64,000 nt of DNA, from contig JAJVDF010000016.1 of assembly GCA_022410635.1 (NCBI GenBank), positions 2,206,098-2,270,097 on the forward strand, given 5' to 3'. The notes under the pieces are model-generated. The model had not been told where the DNA came from and ran no database searches. It worked only from the letters and a program-made list of their open reading frames with translations. Position numbers and translations under genes: made by a program. This document shows positions 1 to 11,165 of this stretch, in pieces (within the stretch, counting starts at the first letter, position 1; each line of letters opens with the position of its first letter). The stretch is from Tretioscincus oriximinensis. Its lineage: Eukaryota; Chordata; Lepidosauria; Squamata; Gymnophthalmidae.

Positions 1-2764
1 GTTACGTCATAAAAAAAATTCCACAAGCTTTGCATGTGCAAATGCCCAGTGCTCCCTGAGATTTTTGCATTCTCTGCATGATATTTGACTTCTGGGAGTT
101 ACCGTCATTGATCTTGCCTAGAATTCCGAATCAACTTAAAGCAAAAAAAAAAAAAATCCCTGGAAAGGGGAAGTGCAGGGCAGAACTAAATGCATTCAAT
201 GCAGAAGAAAGAAGAGGATGCCTCTTGCTGGGCTTTGCCGTCATCCTCATCCTTAATATCATGGCTGGAAATACAGGTTCACATACACACACACATTGTG
301 CAGAAGTGCACACATGCACAGATATTGGATTGAACCAAAAAAGGAGACAGGAAGGTTTGCACAAGTGGACAGTTCTATACTTTCAAATGCACTGGGGGGG
401 GGGGGGNGGNGGTTCTGCACAACTATGAATATATACACAAGTCACTTTTTTTTCTTCATAGACAATGCTTTTTAGAAGTGGAATAAAATAAAAATAAGAA
501 GGATATTCATCTCAACAGGACACACGATTATGCATCCCATTTAGGCTACAAATAAGGGTCTCTCTGTACAGATTATAGCATTAGTTGTCAATGCACAGGA
601 ACTGTAAACTTGATCCTGTAGATTGTTGTAGTTGTTAACTGCCATTGAAACCTTATAAATACATGGACACACTCATATAGTTTCCTTGGTAGATACAGAA
701 GTGGTTTTTCATTACCTTCTTCTAGAAAAATGTTGCAGATTAAAATGACCTTTGTTTTTCAAGCAGCTATTCTATCATGGAGTTACANCCACATATTCTG
801 TAGATAATTGCATTATAAGTATTCTTTACAATACAGTCTATAGAATTGAAGAACTAAAGAGCAGAACAGCTTTTCCATACAAATATATATGAAATCATTC
901 TTGAACAATTGTATTCAAGAGAAAACATATTGTGTAACTCGTTTTTAAAAAATGGAAACAAAACAGCTTTGGAAGGAAAATGGAGGGGGGAAACCACATC
1001 TTTTGGTTTTCTTTTAAAATACTTTTGTCAGTCCTGTACTGAAAACATAATACAGGAATGAGAGGACAAAAGACAGAGATGATTATAGAAAATAAGTGAT
1101 TTTCAAAAATACAGTCTCACCTTTATAGTCATAAACATAACACTAGAAATAATTAGGCAACAATCCAGACGATGATAATTTCCTATCATTTCCGCCCACT
1201 AAGAGATGATGACTAGGGCTGATGGATGTTGTCATTGAATAACATCTGGAAGGTACCATGTTTACCATTTCAATACAAATCGTTCTGTGAACGATCACAT
1301 TTTAACACTAGACATAGAACAATTCTTTAGCATAAGTAATTGTAAACATAAAATCATATCACTGCTTTCTTTTTGTACATCAGTAGGTTGTTGTTTTTTA
1401 AAAAATACAACCATATTTGTAGACTGATAGTTTTAAATGCTATGACTGGTTTGGGATTTTTTCCCCTTTATCAGCTTCTTCCTAGAAACAAAGATTGGCA
1501 AAACACTTTCATTTCTCTACTAAGAGAATTGCATAGCAGTACCAATAGCTCTTTATGCAGTCGGCCAGGAATTGCCAATGGTTCAGTGGCGCCCAACAGT
1601 CATCAACATTAAAATATATTTGTAGTTTCCATGCAGTTCTATAAATTAGGTTCTTGTTATTTTGCAACACTGACTGAAGGGTGACTACATCCACGAATAT
1701 ATCCATGGAGTATCTTAAGAAAGTGATTCACTATTAACATCTTCTGTAATCTAATGTACATTCAGATAGCCCATTCCACTCTATGCCCCGTCATTGCCTA
1801 CAAAGAACTCTTGGAGGCAGTGCTGGGACTCTAAAGGCCATGAATTTTTGTTTTGGGCATTTAAAGCCTTTGTTTAGTGCTTTTTCAAATGGTGGTTTGG
1901 ATGATGCCGTTTGGAGCTTCACCCAAAAACATACCACATAGTACATCAGACTATGGGGATATGCCAGATATGGTCCACTCTGTATAACCAGGCTAGGGCA
2001 CTATTAAGGACACCTTAGCCAAGACCCAACTTAATATGATAGAGGGTGAATACTCCATATCAGCATGCAAATTACAGACTCTTGTTCCAGGATTTATCCT
2101 AGAAAAAATGTACAATATGGAAAAAATCTAATGACGTATAGAAGAAAAAATGCAGTGAAGTACAGGGAAAAAAACACAGTTGAAGCCTTTTGACAGAGCA
2201 AATGTCATTGTTTGCAAAAGATTATTGATCATTTGCATTATTTGGGTTCAAAAAAAAAATGGACCAAAGGACCAAAGGACCAAAGTGGAAGTAAGATTTT
2301 CATTCACGAAGCCTGACCAATGGGCACTGCTGCCATGTTAATATAGTTTGAGTCCTTCGTATCTATAAGGAAACCTCTTCAGGTTGTCCTGTTCTTTCTC
2401 AGATTCTTCAGAAGGACAGAAGAGTATGAGCCTATAAAAGGTTTTTCTTTATCTGACTCCTACGAGTGGCTCTTCTTTACCAGTGAAGCATAATTAAAGG
2501 ACATGGGCATGAAATAGGGACTGTAATGCTTGTTTCAGCAAAGGAAAGAAGTGGAGGAATGTCCACTTCGCTGGACCTGCCACATTTGCAAACAGTGCTA
2601 GGGAGTAAAACCAGCCACAACATTTCTAATCAAAGCCATGGTATAAAGTCTTGCATGCCCCCCCAAAGTTTAACATTTTCATCATTTATGTCATAGTCTT
2701 AAATTTTGCCCCCAAGAGGCAAATACTGTATTGATACACTGATAGGTTGCCACTGCAGTTTTCA
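1..2764. other. No gene recognised
   Basis: AT-rich apparently unique DNA. A short (CA)n lies at 280-294 and a G-run with two N's at 394-410. ACCAAAGG is repeated three times at 2261-2285. Short frames here look like chance. Confidence 0.6.
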
Positions 2765-2772
2765 AGGACAGC

Positions 2773-3125
2773 CAGTGGTGGCTGGTGCAGTTTGGGGCTG
2801 GGGGGTCGCAGGTTCCCCCAGCCTCAGCAAAGTTAGGAAAGCGGCTGGAAGGAGGCACATTCAGACACTTACCGGTCTCTCTCTCAGTCTGCAAGTTGAA
2901 TGTCAATACAAAATGGCAGCTCTACGGAAACTGAGAGAGAGACTGTAGCCTCTCCTAGGCAGCCCTCCCATTGGTTCAGGGANTGGCAACCTCTTTTGCC
3001 AATTAAAAAAGCTGCCTGGAGTTTTTTTATTTGTTGGCAGCTCCTCTATGAAAGGAGATTTTATAATTGATTTTAATCTCTGAGTGTTCGCCGAACCCCA
3101 CGAACCCAGTGGCCAGCTGCCACTG
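2773..3125. mobile_element. hAT-type MITE, 353 bp, exact 8-bp target-site duplication (copy 1)
   Basis: The element begins CAGTGGTGGCTGG and ends with the complement of CAGTGGCAGCTGG, giving about 13-15 bp terminal inverted repeats of hAT style. It is flanked on both sides by the same 8 bases, AGGACAGC (2765-2772 and 3126-3133), the hAT signature. It has no transposase frame, so it is non-autonomous. A second copy in opposite orientation lies at 47878-48231. Confidence 0.9.
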
Positions 3126-3133
3126 AGGACAGC

Positions 3134-4863
3134 ATAATATAGGCAGGTGGATGCTGCCAAAAAGACAGAAAAGAGTTGCTTTAATTTCAACATTATTTTG
3201 TGAGACTATAAACGAAAAGCACCTTTTGTGGTTGAGAATACATCATAGACAGTGATGATTACCAGTTATTTTACGAGTGGAAGCATTCTGGAAAGACCAA
3301 GTGACATTTTTCTTCCTGTGACACTGAAATGTTTGTATGTTCATGTACCCTCTGACAGTAAAATAACACTTGGGGAATTGTGAGCAAAATGCAAATGGGT
3401 ACCAGGAAATTTAATTGTGAGGTGCCAGCTAATTAACACTTGACAAGGGAAATTGCATGCTGTGTGCACAGAGCATATGGTTTACATGGCAAAGGTGAAA
3501 TGTTGAATACCTGACACCTCCAAGTGATTAAAAAAACCCAACAAAACCCCAAAATGCATATTATCAGAAAGATCACTTCCAATCAGATAGTACTGAAAGG
3601 ACTGTGGAGCAATATGATTTAATGAAATTTTGTAAGGTTAAAATAGGAATTACCTTTAATAGAAATTCTTAATTTCCAAAGCATTCCATAACCTCATCAA
3701 AGAGCTCTGGCATCTTTTGATTCACTGCCCTAGGTTTAATCTTGCTTTACCCCATTTGCCATCAACCCATGTTTGTAGCATATGCATGCTCATTTTAATG
3801 CAGAAATATTGCAGCATTCCCTACATTCTAGGTGGGAATCTACTATAAAGCTATTTTACACTGTCTAGAGCATAAGATTAGAACCAAATTCCCATCTTAA
3901 GAACCGTAAATGAAATAGACAATCGTGTATGAAATACATACAGAATCGTCTATGAAATACACAAATGGTAGCATATGTGAACTCCTTGAAAGAAAGGAAA
4001 GTTAAAAACTTAATACTTGCAAGAGTCACTTCTCAGTGACTGCTAACCAAGAGTTAAAACTAAGAGATTAATGGTCTGCTCACACATGTTATTTTAAACC
4101 ACCTTCACTCTTGAAGAACTGGACTGAAAGCAAAACAAACCACAGCTTTGAACTGGACTGGAAAAAAAATTGATATGTATTTCTCTGATTTAATACGATT
4201 CTTCATAAATGAAGATGGTTTAAAAGAAGTCTGTAACCAAGCCCTTACTGTTTTGGAAACAAAAGGTGGTAGGTGAATTAAAATATTTGTTTCTCAAGAG
4301 TTAGCCTTCCTAGTCAACATTTCACTGAGTCTAGAAACTAGAAAGAGTTTCTTAGCCAGGGTATTGGACTAATACTCTTTGAAGAGTTCATGAGTCTTTC
4401 TGCACATATTGATATCCCAGTACAGTGCAAGACCGGAATTTTCAACCTTACTACTTCCAAGAAGTCCACATTTGGACTTGAATCCAATCCAAATTGGTGT
4501 CACTATCATCCCACGCTGTGTTAATGCCGGTGAGAAGGAGTGAAAGCTGGGATGATTAAGTGCTGTTTTAGACATCATTGAGTCTTTCTTCATTTTCTGT
4601 CCTTCCCTGGCCTAGCACATGAAACATTTTGTTCACTAGCCTTCAACTCATGGAAAAAAACATTTGAAAGCAGAGCATTAGTAGGAACTAACCGGAGCAT
4701 GCAAGAATAACAGGGAGGCTGAAAAGATAGGTGAAATAAAAAAAACCCTGCTCTACTGGAACTTAGACAAAGAAATGGAGCCAAATAAAGGAAGTATTCA
4801 GAAGAAAGGAATAGCTCCTCCACCAATGTGGCATATTTTGCAATAGCCACCCAAGGATCAATT
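3134..4863. other. Mostly unique; possible 3' flank of the 123-aa ORF
   Basis: No repeat family recognised. 3405-3480 has a CTAATTAACACTTGACAAGG-type homeobox-like sequence. Positions below 4864 would hold the 3' UTR of the minus-strand ORF if it is real. Confidence 0.5.
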
Positions 4864-5235
4864 TTATATTTGCAAAGCACATGAAGAAGCATACAACAGT
4901 AAATAAATTCCTACACCCATTACTGCTGCTTTCTTCCATGGCTTGCTGTCCTTTGACATCTTGGATTGAATGACCATGGAAAGACACCAGAATGCTTTCT
5001 GGAAGATACTTTTTACTGACATTGGCAGGCCAGCATCAGACAGCTCAAAGGCACTCTTGTCCTTTCCACGTTCCTCACCTGACTCCAGCAGCTTCACAAC
5101 TGGCTCTGCCATTTCCACCTCTAGAGAAATGGTCTCATTAGAGCTGGAGGCCAATTTCTTGGCTATGAAATTCAAGAGTAAGCCCAGCAAGAGGCTGAAC
5201 TTCCTTGTGCCTCCTTTGGCCTTTCGAAGCCCCAT
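4864..5235 (-). CDS. Candidate single-exon gene, 123-aa protein with two hydrophobic segments, function unknown
   Basis: This is the only long clean frame in the window with gene-like properties outside recognised repeats. I do not recognise the protein. The start ATG has A at -3 and G at +4, a strong Kozak context. Residues 1-12 are basic (R4, K5, K7, R11, K12), and 13-25 form a leucine-rich hydrophobic stretch. Residues 33-70 are polar and acidic, with an NET glycosylation sequon at 33-35. A lysine-rich stretch at 92-102 precedes a hydrophobic C-terminus (about 103-121). This layout would fit a tail-anchored or two-span small membrane protein (inference). No in-frame stop or frameshift is seen, and GC content is higher than in the flanks. 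An X-box, CRE-like site and CCAAT lie 45-100 bp upstream. No AATAAA is obvious within about 270 bp downstream; an ATTAAA lies near 4189. A CAGGTGAG at 5073-5080 could act as a splice donor, so this could instead be one exon of a longer gene, a retrocopy, or a chance ORF. Confidence 0.45.
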   Translation of the reverse strand: MGLRKAKGGTRKFSLLLGLLLNFIAKKLASSSNETISLEVEMAEPVVKLLESGEERGKDKSAFELSDAGLPMSVKSIFQKAFWCLSMVIQSKMSKDSKPWKKAAVMGVGIYLLLYASSCALQI

Positions 5236-5281
5236 TTTGTTTAGTGCCTATTGAGGCCTGCTGCCTGAGCTGAAGGAGGCT

Positions 5282-5332
5282 GTTGCCCATGGCAACCAGT
5301 GATGCGTCACAATGAAGCCAGCTCAGAATTGG
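5282..5332. promoter_or_regulatory. X-box / CRE-like / CCAAT cluster upstream of the 123-aa ORF
   Basis: At 5282-5296 is a near-perfect palindrome, GTTGCCCATGGCAAC, which fits the RFX X-box consensus (GTNRCC, 0-3 nt spacer, RGYAAC). Three bases further is TGATGCGTCA (5300-5309), a CRE/ATF-like site; on the minus strand it reads TGACGCATCA. ATTGG at 5328-5332 is a CCAAT box on the minus strand. All three lie within about 100 bp upstream of the minus-strand ATG at 5235. RFX sites with CRE-like sites are known from ciliary and testis gene promoters, and X/X2/Y order with NF-Y is known from MHC class II-type promoters. Binding here is inference. Confidence 0.5.
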
Positions 5333-5765
5333 AAAAGAAGTCTAGAAAGCAAATGTTCCATGGCTTACTGGTTGAAACGGAAGTTGTTTCTGCCACTGGT
5401 TGCCTTTCTGTGGACTTCCATAGTCTCCCTGTTGACTAGCTTCACCTAAAAATCCCATGAGGGGGAAAAAAATCCGAATTGCCTTTTCCTTTCTTGGGAA
5501 CTTCCTTTTCTTCCTTGCACAAATCCTCAGAGTGTTTAACATGCAGTAAATTCTTCAGCATGGAACTGGGAGTACTGTCTCCATTGATGCTTATTTGTGT
5601 ATTAGATTTCTTTCAGCTTGTCCACTGGTTGATTAGAAAATCAGAGATCCCACATATACTACCCAGGACTGAAGCAGTATCACTACAAACATAAAGAGCT
5701 TCTGTGCCCGCTGCTTAAGTGGAAGCAATAGGCAGACTGTGATGCTTTGCATATGAGTATACACT

Positions 5766-6077
5766 GGCATGGATAGCTCAGTTGCTAAGGAATCCGTCTT
5801 TCATCCGGGAGATGGGGTTTCGAAGTCCTGTGTCTGATATGGGGAGGGGTGAGCACCTTCCACTAGCCTGTAGCTCTAGCCAACCCAGCTATTCAAAAGC
5901 AAGAAGTGCAAAAAATTGCAATTGACTGCAAGTAGATACATGGGAATCACCACAGCCTGGTGGGGAAGATAGAATGTAAGCCTTTGGGCAAAAATAAGTC
6001 GCTTTGTAAGTTGCTTTGAGTCCCTTTGAAAGGTGAGAAAAGCGGGGTATAAGAACCCAGTTCTTCTTCTTCTTCTT
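5766..6077 (+). mobile_element. tRNA-derived SINE with (TTC)n tail, full length
   Basis: The head carries a pol III A box (TAGCTCAGTTGCTAAGG) and a B box-like GGTTTCGAAGTCC. It is followed by a conserved body and a LINE-like 3' module (CTTTGAGTCCCTTTGAAAGG ... GGGGTATAAGAACCCAG), then (TTC)n. Other copies in the window are at 20593, 35953, 44016 (minus), 55600, 58134 (minus) and 59833 (partial), with 3'-truncated heads at 28352. Confidence 0.9.
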
Positions 6078-7841
6078 GATGCATATCTATAGGCCCCAAA
6101 TTGTCACCAGCTCCTATTTCAACATTTGCAGGGGATTTTCATCTCAGTATGACTATTTTTTTCCTTTTTACAAGGCCAGCTCTTTAGCAGCCATACCACA
6201 CAATTTACATGTTTCTGAAGACCATATTTAAACTTATGGTGACTATCACACAATAGGGAAAGCTATTCTGTCCCAAGCTTAACAACCTATACTGAGCTGA
6301 AATGAGTAACTTCAGAACATAGAGTTTTGTCTTCCAGATGACACCATGTTCTGGAATACCATTCCTAGAATAGAATAAATTTTCATATTGAGAGCTACCA
6401 GTAAATCAAACTATGGCTAATTTTGGACTTCCTAATCAAGTCTACATGTCATCCTGCATGGATATGTTGTGCTAGGAATGTGAGGGGCCTCATTAATGTA
6501 TAGAATGGCATCTCTAGGCTCTTTCCTATCACTGGACAATGCCTCTTATAAAAAGGGTACTACTTTTAGAGCCTTGCTCATGCCCCCAAAAGCTTAAATT
6601 AGAAGCTAGCATTGATCCAGCTGTCTCAGAACAAGTTTGTTTGCATTTGAATAATCTGTTCTGAGAACAGACATTGCACAGTTCATAATTTGTTCTGGAC
6701 ATATCATACACCTCCACAGCACTCTGAAGATTGAGAGGGCTCAAACAACCAACAAACTTGTTAAAATAGGTCTACCCAGGCCCTAGTCTAGGCAGCCATT
6801 TTGACTATCTACAACACCTACGCTTTGTCAGTTGCAGAAATATGGCTTAGCAGGAATTAGATCTCTCTAGTTTGCATCCATGAGAGAGCCCCAGAAGTAG
6901 GTGAGGCCTTGCATTGCTCTGAGATGCCAGTAAGTACAGAATGGCCCAGGGATTCCTAATTGTTAGTTCATTCATATCATTTATATTTATATGTTAAGGC
7001 ATATCAGTCCTTGAAAAAACAGTGTTAACTATTCCTCTGTTATAAGCTTCAAACAGGAATTAATTCAGGACAAAATGGATGATGAATAAATAAAAACATA
7101 TCTGAGACATCAAAGAGGATACTTATAAATGTTCTCTACAAGATTACGCTAATGCCGTGAGCTGGTTGTTGATGATGATATTCCTTTTTGTATGAAAGGA
7201 ATTTCAGCATAAATTAGCATGAATACATTAATCCAACTAGACCCAGAGTTAAACTACACTGGTTTGTTTTATCAAAAAATTCCTCTCTACTACACTTTTA
7301 TCAGTTTTTTTCCGATCTTGGGAATAGTGTATTTTTTAAAAAGACAGGTGACTGGATGTTTTCCTGTGTTCCATTATCATGCAATTCTCTCATTTCCCTT
7401 TGTCAGGTAAGCAGAAGAGGAAACAGCTATCATTACCATCCATAAAAAGTAACAGAGGAAGAAATCTATCAGTGGTTAGCTGTGCTGGGTTAAAACCTGC
7501 TAAAGCACAGGAAGGGGGCTGTTTCCGAGATACAAAAGCCATCATCAGAATTCAATAAGTTTGTGAAACCTTTGAAATATTGGCATAATAACTGTTTCCT
7601 TGTTAGATATCAAATCCAATTTGAATCTGGAATTTCTAGTTTATCTAACAATATTTGTGACTAATCCTTAAAACCTTGGTGGCAGCAGTGGCAAAATAGC
7701 ATTTATAATGAAATAGGTATTACAATATTTCAGGAGTTGAAAGTTCAAAGACCTAATCAAGATGTGCCCAACTCTCAAATCAAATAGAAAATTTTACATT
7801 CATATATGGTACATCATTATTTGTTCTGCTTAATGTATACA
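6078..7841. other. No gene or clear repeat recognised
   Basis: AT-rich sequence with short frames only. The frame at 7219-7410 is hydrophobic but lacks any supporting signal. Confidence 0.55.
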
Positions 7842-8536
7842 TGTGGCGACCCCTAATTGAGGGCCCTACTATTAGATGACCCTCACAGTCAGGGGTGCCA
7901 CAATATCCTCCTTGTTGCCCAAGCCAGCACCCACAACTGCTTGCAGCAACAGTACTATCCTCAGGCCTACACAAGGCCTCGGTGTCTACCTCGTTACGTG
8001 CTTATATTTATTGTGGTTACAGAAATAAAAGAAACTGATATTTGAACTGAAACAAATAACAAGTTTATTATTTACAAATAAGGAAAGGAAGATTAGAATA
8101 ATAAAGCTTCGGCTTTTATAAAGAAAGCCTGACTCAAGCACACACACCGAGCAAGAGCAACATTAGTTTCCAGATACTTAAAGAGACAGGCCCTGTGTCA
8201 CTTTATTTGTTTTAGCCCCAGGTCAAGCCTGAACTTTGACTCTTTCAGGCTACCATACACTTCCACCCCCTCCCTTTGAGGCAGATCAGAAGCGGACCCC
8301 TCTGTCAACTTGATACACCACAAGTCTCTCCAACAGAAAGATCACTCGCCCTGGTCAGCTTCCCTTTTATCTGCTGACCAGCCGGCTACTCGAGGCCCCA
8401 TTGGCTGGCTCCTCCAGCCATGCCCCCTCCCAATCAGGGATTCAGGAAGCCACGCCCCTGCCCAGGCCTGCTCTTCCCCCCTCCCTCTGGTAAGTTTATT
8501 AAAGAAACACAAACCTGTAAAATGGAGGTCGCCACA
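7842..8536 (-). mobile_element. Solo LTR of an LTR retrotransposon or endogenous retrovirus, 695 bp
   Basis: The element begins TGTGGCGACC and ends GGTCGCCACA, a 10-bp inverted terminal repeat with TG...CA ends. Flanking 5-mers are ATACA and ATTCA, a possible duplication with one change. Read on the minus strand there is a GC-rich U3 with a GGGGCGTGGC box, a CCAAT box (AGCCAATGGGG) and a TATA-like GATAAAAGGG near 8366-8375. Several AATAAA-type signals follow near 8060-8110 and 7990-8030. No gag or pol frame flanks it, so recombination between two LTRs probably removed the interior. Superfamily (Ty3/Gypsy or ERV) cannot be settled from the LTR alone. Confidence 0.8.
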
Positions 8537-8689
8537 ATTCATATTTCTAAAAAAAGTTGGATTAATTTGATTTTTTTCTTAGTTCCTGTATTTCTTGTAA
8601 GACTAAAAATATCCCAATAATCTCCCAGTGTCCTAAGTATCCATTACCAAATTATAGGCTAGTGCGTTTTGCATTGTGGAAGAAAAGGT

Positions 8690-9560
8690 TATTTTATTTA
8701 TTTATTTATTTATTTATGAATTTATATCCCATCTTTCCCTTTAAGTTCCAGGGCAGGTAACAGAAGATTTTTAAAAACAGACATTAGTAAAACATTTGAA
8801 AATCATTATTATCCCTTCCCTCACACTTGGAAGAAATAAACAAATGCAGAACTGTCTATGAGTCAAAAGAGATACATTTTTTTCCAGGTGCCAAAAATTA
8901 TACAGTGTAGGTGCCTGGCGAACTTCAAGAGGGAGGGTGTTCCAGAGTCTGGCAGCTACTATGGAGAAGGCCTACCCTTTGCATCTCTGAAAGAGGAGAA
9001 ACTAGCAGAAGGCATTCTCCTTTAGATCTTAGGCTGCATGCAAGACGACGACTTATGAAGCTGTAATCTGAAACATAGCAATCGTGTGCACATCAAACGT
9101 ATATATTCCATGACCAGCGCCCAGTTCTGCAACATTGTTCATTGATCTCATCGCAGTGAGAATTTATTTTTTACTTGCAACCGCCAAGAGAAACAGCTAC
9201 AGTGTTCTCACTTATTTTAACATCTCGTATCTGATTTGCGTACAGGGTTCTCTGGAATGATGTCTGAATACCTGAGCAATAGTTTATTCCATGATAAATG
9301 GCATTTATTGCAGGTTGGCTACTGAAAAGCGCTTATTAGGTGTGCCTGAGACTTCCTGATTGCACTCCGAACGAGGTAGAAAACAGCGGTGTGAATGCAG
9401 CCTTAGTCCACAGGCAGCCATATCCAAGAGCAAGAGCTCCTTCAGATAGCGAAGGCCCAAGCTGTTTAGCGCTTTGGATGCTAATAGTAGCAAATAGGCA
9501 GCAAATGCAGATTTTTAAGAACTGGCATGATGTGTATCCAAAATGTACACAAGAATCAAA
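8690..9560 (-). mobile_element. LINE 3'-end remnant, split by a Harbinger-like MITE
   Basis: A reversed (TAAA)n tail (8693-8720) with TTATATCCCATCTTTCCC is followed by GGAGGGTGTTCCAGAGTCTGG (8933 on). After the MITE at 9032-9402 it continues with CTTCAGATAGCGAAGGCCCAAG and GCTGTTTAGCGCTTTGGATG. From memory these two blocks are consecutive parts of one common reptile retroelement 3' region; family name not certain. Confidence 0.6.
9032..9402. mobile_element. PIF/Harbinger-like MITE, 371 bp, TTA duplication
   Basis: Ends are GGCTGCATGC and the complement of GGCTGCATTCACAC, flanked on both sides by TTA (9029-9031 and 9403-9405), the 3-bp target typical of PIF/Harbinger elements. Internal blocks such as GCAATAGTTTATTCCATGATAAATG recur in the larger element at 51931-52863. 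Non-coding. Confidence 0.75.
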
Positions 9561-10439
9561 TTCTGAATAGTGCCAATAATAATGTAAAGAGAAATTGCAC
9601 TAAAAATATGCTTTAAAAATACACTGTTGAAAGAAAACCATTATGTATTTTTAACAGTTATATAATCAGTACATAACAAACTATTCACAATATAATCGAC
9701 AAATCTAGTGCCTGGCCTAGCCGATCATACATGGCCAGCATTTGTGTCAAAATGTACATATTTTTTCAATGGACAATGTCTGAAAACAATTCAAGAGAAA
9801 AAATTCCCTCCCTTTCTAGAATGTCCAGCATGGTGAAGAAGGGAAGAAAAAAAATTGCTTAGTGAAAGTTACTTGAAACCGCAGGATACATAATGCCAGG
9901 TGACTGACAGTTTGTTCAAGGTTGGAAGAGGCAAACAATTGGAAAAGTAGCAGCCCTCCAGTAAATGAGATTTTCATACAAAAACCATTTCACTTTGTTT
10001 GCTATTTGCAACTGTGGCTTCCTGATAATCTATATCCCACCTACTCAAACAAACTATCAATCACCTGAAATCACCTGCCTTTACAGAAGCAGCTTAACTT
10101 TAAACAGACAGGGTTTTTCTCACTTTGATTTCCCAGGTATAGTTGGAAATTCTGCAGAATAATTGAAGTTAATGTCTTCAGGAATTAAGTTGGCGTTGAA
10201 CTGTGGCATCTTTCACTTGGGTGATTACTAATGCCTTCATTCTTTAGGAGCGTGACATCAACTGAAGATGTCTAGGATATGTCAAGCCGATGTATTTCTT
10301 ATGTAGAACTGGGTCAACTACATAGGAGACCACAGTGTGACTTTCTGATTTTTTAGGAGTGTTCAGACATGCCTTGAGTTTAGAACTGCAGCTGTGATTT
10401 ACGTTCGCTGAGCTGGGAGGGAGATATTAACTTTGTACA

Positions 10440-11165
10440 GAGTGACTGGGAGGGCTGGGTAAAGGACAACTGTACCATTAAATACAATAAAGTCAGAGAA
10501 CTTCAAACAAAAATTTTGACACGGTGGTACAGAACACCATCCCAACTCTCGCATATAGGAAATCTCTCTCCCACCTGCTGGCATGGATGTCCAGAGTTAG
10601 GAACCTTTTTTCATATGTGGCATGACTGTATCCATGTTCAAAACTGGTGGGATACTATATTTAGAGAATTAAGGGATATTCTAGGAATAAATATGAACAA
10701 GAATGCCACATTGTTAATGATGTATAGATATAAAAATTTCCATCTGCAACCAAGTGATAATTACATCTTAGAGAGATCAATATGGGCAGGGCAATTGTTG
10801 CTTGTGAGAGGATGGAAGGACAGAAGTAAATGGACACTAAATCAGTGGTATGAATATCTATCGGAATTTTTATTATTTGATGTGATAAGGGAAAAACAAC
10901 TTCTGACTCTGGGAGTTACATCAGGTTCACTTTGGGAAAGAAATTGGCAATAGCCTTTGGTGTTAATGCAAATAGAAATAGTATCCTATCACATACCATT
11001 GCTATGGTGTATGATCAAAGACTTTTACTGTAACGAGATATTGAATGATTTCATTGTATGGTCTCCAGGGGTGGGGGGAGAGGGTTGCGTTATGTTATAT
11101 GTTCGTTATTTTTTTTGTGTGTTTTGTTTTTTTTATGATATATTTTTTGTGTGAAATTAAAAATA
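10440..11165 (+). mobile_element. L1 LINE fragment: ORF2 C-terminus plus 3' UTR
   Basis: An open frame to the stop at 10953 encodes the C-terminal part of an L1 ORF2-like protein. The frame runs in phase upstream of the TTG at 10516. It contains the zinc-knuckle-like motif C-x3-C-x7-H-x4-C (CWHGCPELGTFFHMWHDC, from about residue 21). Further on is the RGWKDRSKWTLNQW block, also typical of vertebrate L1. About 200 bp of 3' UTR follows, with a G-rich tract (11068-11085), T-rich runs and an A-rich end near 11160-11200. The 5' part (endonuclease, reverse transcriptase) is absent: a 5'-truncated insertion. It is relatively well preserved. Confidence 0.85.

Noticed and set aside
2691..2948. Similar small frames at 2.7-2.9 kb and 47.9-48.3 kb
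   Set aside because: The similarity comes from the two copies of the 353-bp hAT MITE, not a conserved protein.
5787..5834. tRNA gene suggested by A and B boxes
   Set aside because: The same head recurs in at least seven SINE copies with a LINE-like tail; it does not fold as a functional tRNA with a clear anticodon arm.
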